A stretch of 35,164 nucleotides of DNA from assembly GCA_016794625.1 (NCBI GenBank), contig JAEUGY010000111.1, positions 1 through 35,164 of the forward strand. Reading direction: 5' to 3'. A program made the position numbers and the translations under genes. This stretch comes from Opitutaceae bacterium. GTDB lineage: Bacteria > Verrucomicrobiota > Verrucomicrobiia > Opitutales > Opitutaceae. Positions 31,769 to 35,164 of the stretch are shown in pieces. The first letter of the stretch is position 1, and each line of letters opens with the position of its first letter. Under the pieces are notes generated by a model that did no database searches, was not told the origin of the DNA, and worked only from the letters and a program-made list of their open reading frames with translations.

Positions 31769-33559
31769 ATGTCCGTTGATCCCTCCTCACCCGCGCCCGT
31801 TCCGAGCGACTTTATCCGTGACATTGTCGCGGCCGACGTCGCAGCCGGGAAGTACGCGAAGATCGTGACCCGATTCCCGCCGGAACCCAATGGGTACCTG
31901 CACATCGGCCACGCCAAGTCGATCTGCCTGAATTTCGGCATCGCGCGGGAGCAAAACGGACAATGCAACCTGCGTTTCGACGATACCAATCCCGTCAAGG
32001 AGGATGTCGAGTATGTTGACTCCATCATCCGCGACGTGCGCTGGCTGATCGCCGGCTGGGCGGACTCGTGCCTCGGTTTCAAGCCGCGGGGCGGAAAGCC
32101 CGTGCCGGTCATCAGCAATGGGCAGCCCGACTCCTACATCGGACCGGTGTCACCGGAATCCCCCGACACGGAGCCCTTCTTCGCGAGCGACTACTTTGAC
32201 GCGCTCTACGACTACGCGCTGACGCTCATCCGCAACGGTGATGCCTATGTCTGCGATCTCTCCGCCAAGGAGACCGACGAGTACCGCGGCGCACCCGATC
32301 AACCCGGTCGCGATTCCCCCTGGCGCGGACGCTCGGTGGCGGAGAACCTCGATCTCTTCCAGCGCATGCGCCGGGGCGAGTTTCCCGACGGGGCCCGTTC
32401 CCTCCGGGCGAAGATCGACATGACGTCGCCCAATGTGTGGCTGCGCGATCCCCTCCTCTACCGGATCCGCCACGTGCCGCATCATCACGCCGGCAACGCG
32501 TGGTGCATTTATCCGCTTTACGACTACGCCCACTGCCTGAGCGACTACCTCGAAGGGATCACCCACAGCATTTGCACGCTGGAGTTTGTCGACCACCGGC
32601 CGCTCTACGACTGGATCCTCGAGAAGCTGCGGCTGCCCCGGGCCCTCCCCCACCAGTACGAATTCGCCAAGCTGGTGCCGGGGTACACGCTCGTCTCCAA
32701 ACGCAAGCTGCTCCATCTCGTCACCCAGGGCATTGTCTCCGGCTGGGACGACCCGCGCATGCCCACCCTCTCCGGCCTGCGTCGGCGCGGCGTGCCCGCG
32801 AGCGCGCTCCGGCGGTTCGTCACGAGTGTCGGGGTGACCAAGTATGACAGCGTCACGGACATCGCCCTTTTCGAGCACGCGGTGCGCGACGAGCTGAACG
32901 TGTCGTCGGAACGCCGCCTCGCCGTGTTGCGCCCGATCAAGGTCGTGCTGACCAACCTGGCCCCGGGCGAAGTGGTCACGTGCGAGGCGACAAACAACCC
33001 CCAGTCCGAAACCCCGACCTCCCGGCCGGTGGACCTGACCCGCGAGGTTTACATCGACGCCGATGATTTCGCCGAGGTGCCGCCGCCGAAGTACTTCCGC
33101 CTGAAGCCGGGCGGCGAAGTGCGGCTCAAATACGCGTGCATCATCAAGCTCGACGAGATCGTCAAGGACGCGACCGGTGCGTTGGTCGAGCTGCGCTGCA
33201 CCGCGGATCTCACGACCCGCTCGGGCCAGCCCAACGCGGATCGCAAGGTCAAGGGCACGATTCACTGGGTCAGCGCCACCACCTGCGTGGACGCCGAAGT
33301 GCGGCTGTACGACCGGCTGTTTTCGGTGGCCGAACCGGCGCGCGAGGAAGACTTCCTGCGCGTGATCAATCCCAAGTCGCTGGAAAGCGTGACGGCCAAA
33401 GTCGAGCGGTCGCTGGCCGGACTCGCGGGCGGCGTCTGCCACCAGTTTGAACGGCTGGGTTACTTCACGACCGATCCGGAAGACAGCCGTCCGGACCGAC
33501 TCGTCTTCAACCGTACGATCACGCTGAAGGACGCCTGGACGGCGCCCGGCGGAAAGTAG
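31769..33559 (+). CDS. glnS: Glutaminyl-tRNA synthetase
   Basis: 596 residues from ATG 31769, directly preceded by GAGGGG; attaches glutamine to tRNA-Gln in the cytosol. Class I signatures: TRFPPEPNGYLHIGHAKSICLNFG (34-57, HIGH at 45-48) and YTLVSKRKLL (306-315), the KMSKS loop with Val309 in place of the usual Met. LRFDDTNPVKEDVEYVDSI, the tRNA-binding CIYPLYDYAHCLSDYLEGITHSICTLEF and the GWDDPRMPTLSGLRRRG block are textbook GlnRS, and the C-terminal anticodon-binding beta-barrels (about 350-590) are complete. Compared with E. coli GlnRS there is an insertion of about 30-40 residues (about 96-137, with PRGGKPVPVISNGQPDSYIGP) between VRWL and the SDYF motif. Having glnS suggests direct Gln-tRNA formation, although Gat genes elsewhere cannot be excluded. 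Confidence 0.97.
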   Translation: MSVDPSSPAPVPSDFIRDIVAADVAAGKYAKIVTRFPPEPNGYLHIGHAKSICLNFGIAREQNGQCNLRFDDTNPVKEDVEYVDSIIRDVRWLIAGWADSCLGFKPRGGKPVPVISNGQPDSYIGPVSPESPDTEPFFASDYFDALYDYALTLIRNGDAYVCDLSAKETDEYRGAPDQPGRDSPWRGRSVAENLDLFQRMRRGEFPDGARSLRAKIDMTSPNVWLRDPLLYRIRHVPHHHAGNAWCIYPLYDYAHCLSDYLEGITHSICTLEFVDHRPLYDWILEKLRLPRALPHQYEFAKLVPGYTLVSKRKLLHLVTQGIVSGWDDPRMPTLSGLRRRGVPASALRRFVTSVGVTKYDSVTDIALFEHAVRDELNVSSERRLAVLRPIKVVLTNLAPGEVVTCEATNNPQSETPTSRPVDLTREVYIDADDFAEVPPPKYFRLKPGGEVRLKYACIIKLDEIVKDATGALVELRCTADLTTRSGQPNADRKVKGTIHWVSATTCVDAEVRLYDRLFSVAEPAREEDFLRVINPKSLESVTAKVERSLAGLAGGVCHQFERLGYFTTDPEDSRPDRLVFNRTITLKDAWTAPGGK

Positions 33560-33598
33560 TCCACCCGCCCGGCTCCAGCCGGGCGACACGAGCTGCGC

Positions 33599-33832
33599 TC
33601 AGCTTCGGGCGCAGCTCAATTCACCAAGCGTGCGACCGCTGGCGCGCTCCACTTCCACGGCCACCCAGCGCAGGGATTGGCCCCAGCTTTGCGTCACGCC
33701 CCAGGCGCCCGGCCCGGAGCCATTGCGATCCGACAGCAACTGCTCCACGCGTGAACGGTCGGTTTCCGTCTCCTTGGGGGTCACTCGAAATCCATCGCGG
33801 TTGACAGCGTAAAGGTGGAAGAGGGTTTTCAT
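33599..33832 (-). CDS. Small protein of unknown family
   Basis: 77 residues from ATG 33832. I do not recognise it. It has a beta-rich opening (MKTLFHLYAVNRDGFRVTPKETETD), a short helix (RSRVEQLLSDR), then WGVTQSWGQSLRWVAVEVERA. The absence of a signal peptide and the mixed charge suggest a small soluble cytosolic protein. The frame stays open further upstream to 33922, but those residues look random. The MKTLFHLY start reads naturally, yet no SD precedes it. It is convergent with glnS, 39 bp away. It could be spurious. Confidence 0.5.
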   Translation of the reverse strand: MKTLFHLYAVNRDGFRVTPKETETDRSRVEQLLSDRNGSGPGAWGVTQSWGQSLRWVAVEVERASGRTLGELSCARS

Positions 33833-34069
33833 GGTTCGAAGCAGCCGGACATTCGGTTCTCCAGAAGCCACTTGGCCTCCGGCGGGTGAGAGAACAGTGG
33901 CCGTCGGCCCGCGACCGGACAATGACTTTCAGATCGGCACTTTCACGTAAGCGCATGTACGTGTTGCCACCACCTGCGCTGTCCACCCGCCCCCTAAAAA
34001 AACCTGGTCTGGGCGGATCGGTAGAAGTCCCGGATCCCTTTTCCCACTACACCCGCCGGTGCCTCCGCG

Positions 34070-34495
34070 TCAGACGTGTGCGATCCACTGTCGGACCAAC
34101 TCCTGGAGGGCGACGGCCTTGGACTTGACGTCCTTGAGTCCCGCAAAGGTCACCCTTGCACGATCCTTGGCCAGCCACTGCAGCACGTGCTCAGGATCCT
34201 CGATGCGACGGGCGAAGTCGGGCAGGTCCCGGACTTTGGCTCCGAGATGCAGGATCAAGCCGACGCCTGCTTTATCCCTCAGGTGAGTGGTGGCAAACCA
34301 CTCGGTGGTGCGAAAGCTGGGGGCGTTCCACTTGATGCCCTCGGTGATGGAGGCGTGGGCGCCTCTCACCACCCGGCGAAGCTCCTCGATCGCATCCTTG
34401 TGGGCGTGCTCCAGCGCGGCGAGGAAGGCATCCACTTCGGCACCCGGATCGTTCGCCGCTGATTGACGGCTGGGTTTTACACGGGACGAGGGCAT
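34070..34495 (-). CDS. DUF1801 (YdhG-like) protein
   Basis: 141 residues. After a basic leader (about 1-18) the DUF1801 fold is clear: VDAFLAALEHAHKDAIEELRRVVRGAHASITEGIKWNAPSFRTTEWFAT (21-69), where the IxEGIKWNAPSF motif is the family hallmark, then GVGLILHLGAKV (78-89), a helix, and AVALQELVRQWIAHV at the end. The domain is shared with iron-chaperone frataxin-like YdhG proteins and is common as a small stress-type protein, but no biochemical role is established for this branch. The ATG at 34495 matches the family N-terminus. There is no operon partner; both sides are intergenic, 237 and 270 bp. Confidence 0.85.
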   Translation of the reverse strand: MPSSRVKPSRQSAANDPGAEVDAFLAALEHAHKDAIEELRRVVRGAHASITEGIKWNAPSFRTTEWFATTHLRDKAGVGLILHLGAKVRDLPDFARRIEDPEHVLQWLAKDRARVTFAGLKDVKSKAVALQELVRQWIAHV

Positions 34496-34765
34496 GGGGG
34501 ATGAGCGGTGGAAATAGGAGCAGAAAGCACCCGTTCTAGGTCGGGTTGTCCGTGGAATAAATCATCGGGCCAAGCCGGAACCGGCCTTGCCGTCGGATCG
34601 GGTTCAGATTGAATCCTGCCATTTGCATCGCATCGGGCAACGGAATTTCCGTTCCCGTCCTGCTCCACCTGACTCTCGTCGCATTTCCATCGTCACCACG
34701 CCCGCGGAAGACGTCTCTCCGTCGTTCCCGCTCTTCGAGTCCCAACCCTTTCCTCCTTCCTCGCC

Positions 34766-35164
34766 ATGGCCAATCGTCGCACGCGCTCCCGTTCCCGCTC
34801 CCCCCGTCTTTCCCGCCACCTCCGACTCGAGACCCTTGAACAGCGCCAGCTGCTCGCGACGATAGTCGCCGGCTCCGGCACGGAGGTCGCCTCCAACATT
34901 TCGCTCAACGGTGGAATCTACGACCAGATCCTCCTCACCGGCAACACCATCACCGTGGCCGCGGATCCGGGCGAGGTGGTACGCGTGTCGTTTCTGGATC
35001 GGGGCGGGGACATTGTGCAGGCGGAATTCGGGGGCAAGGGCACGATGACGGTCTCGCTGGAAGACGTGCGGACCGCCGGCACCGCCGGGTACCTGAACAA
35101 AAACCCGGACCAGTTTCTCAACGGTCAAAAGATCAACTACATCCAGGGGCTGGCCAGCGTCACC
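34766..35164 (+). CDS. LEPR-XLL-type exported protein, 3' end outside window
   Basis: Open from ATG 34766 to the right edge, 133 residues seen. The N-terminus (MANRRTRSRSRSPRLSRHL, then RLETLEQRQLLATIVAG, 20-36) has the LEPR-XLL pattern (RxExLExRxLLA), a leader found on large, often repetitive surface proteins of Planctomycetes and Verrucomicrobiota. What follows is beta-rich and Gly-rich (GGIYDQILLTGNTITVAADPGEVVRVSFLDRGGDIVQAEFGGKGTMTVSL), consistent with a secreted or cell-surface protein. The rest lies outside the window, so size and function cannot be given. No SD is seen; the 270-bp upstream gap shows no other gene. Confidence 0.75.
   Translation, partial: MANRRTRSRSRSPRLSRHLRLETLEQRQLLATIVAGSGTEVASNISLNGGIYDQILLTGNTITVAADPGEVVRVSFLDRGGDIVQAEFGGKGTMTVSLEDVRTAGTAGYLNKNPDQFLNGQKINYIQGLASVT

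Noticed and set aside
33833-34069. Search for tRNA or small RNA in the gap before the DUF1801 gene
   Set aside because: No cloverleaf arms, T-loop motif or terminator stem could be supported; the A-run at 33997-34003 is isolated.

Overview
The window looks like part of a high-GC chromosome from a Verrucomicrobiota bacterium, most likely Opitutaceae. The reasons are two TonB-dependent receptors whose mature N-termini carry the ELSPFEV / ELNPFVI type motif typical of that family, a SusB-like GH97 enzyme without a SusD partner, a truncated gene with an LEPR-XLL-type N-terminus (a Planctomycetes/Verrucomicrobiota hallmark), and a glutaminyl-tRNA synthetase with a lineage-type insert. Few genes have a clear Shine-Dalgarno sequence. 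No phage, transposase, CRISPR, rRNA or tRNA was seen.

Layout. 1-1380: a truncated L7/L12 C-terminal-domain protein, a VOC protein and a GrpB/UPF0157 protein, all on the minus strand. 1693-5738: a two-gene operon of exported proteins, an S9-type alpha/beta-hydrolase and a peptidase-MA-like/TPR protein, both of which appear to have lost catalytic residues. 5922-10582: Tat-exported MBL-fold hydrolase, VOC protein, phosphate-selective-type porin and aldo/keto reductase. 10992-13041: a cytochrome b562-like protein and a J-domain protein. 13295-16501: a TonB receptor with a carboxypeptidase-regulatory-like domain. 17204-19973: small c-type cytochrome, DUF4279 protein and an MsbA-type ABC exporter. 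20346-25799: a DUF2760 - Hsp70 - Hsp70 (DUF3731-like tail) operon. 25826-31700: a TonB receptor/GH97 operon with a divergent LacI-family regulator, a carbohydrate-uptake module. 31769-35164: glnS, a small orphan, a DUF1801 protein and the start of an LEPR-XLL protein.

The most unusual content lies between the genes. (i) Three palindromes of one 23-bp design (AGTGTCATC..GATGACACT) stand in front of the DUF2760-Hsp70-Hsp70 operon and are candidate operators for it. (ii) Several gaps hold degenerate tandem heptamers (GAANNNN on one strand, TTCNNNN on the other), often next to perfect stem-loops. After the stop codons of three unrelated genes they form a sense-oriented 3' element: stem-loop, then GAATGAC repeats; two of the three continue into a second stem-loop and more GAANNNN heptads. 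(iii) A separate dispersed palindromic family (CGTTGGAGGTGG ... CCACCTCCAACG) occurs at about six places, with compensatory changes that keep its small stems. These elements look like structured, lineage-specific intergenic DNA; their function is unknown.

All family assignments come from reading motifs by eye. No database search, alignment program or folding program was run.
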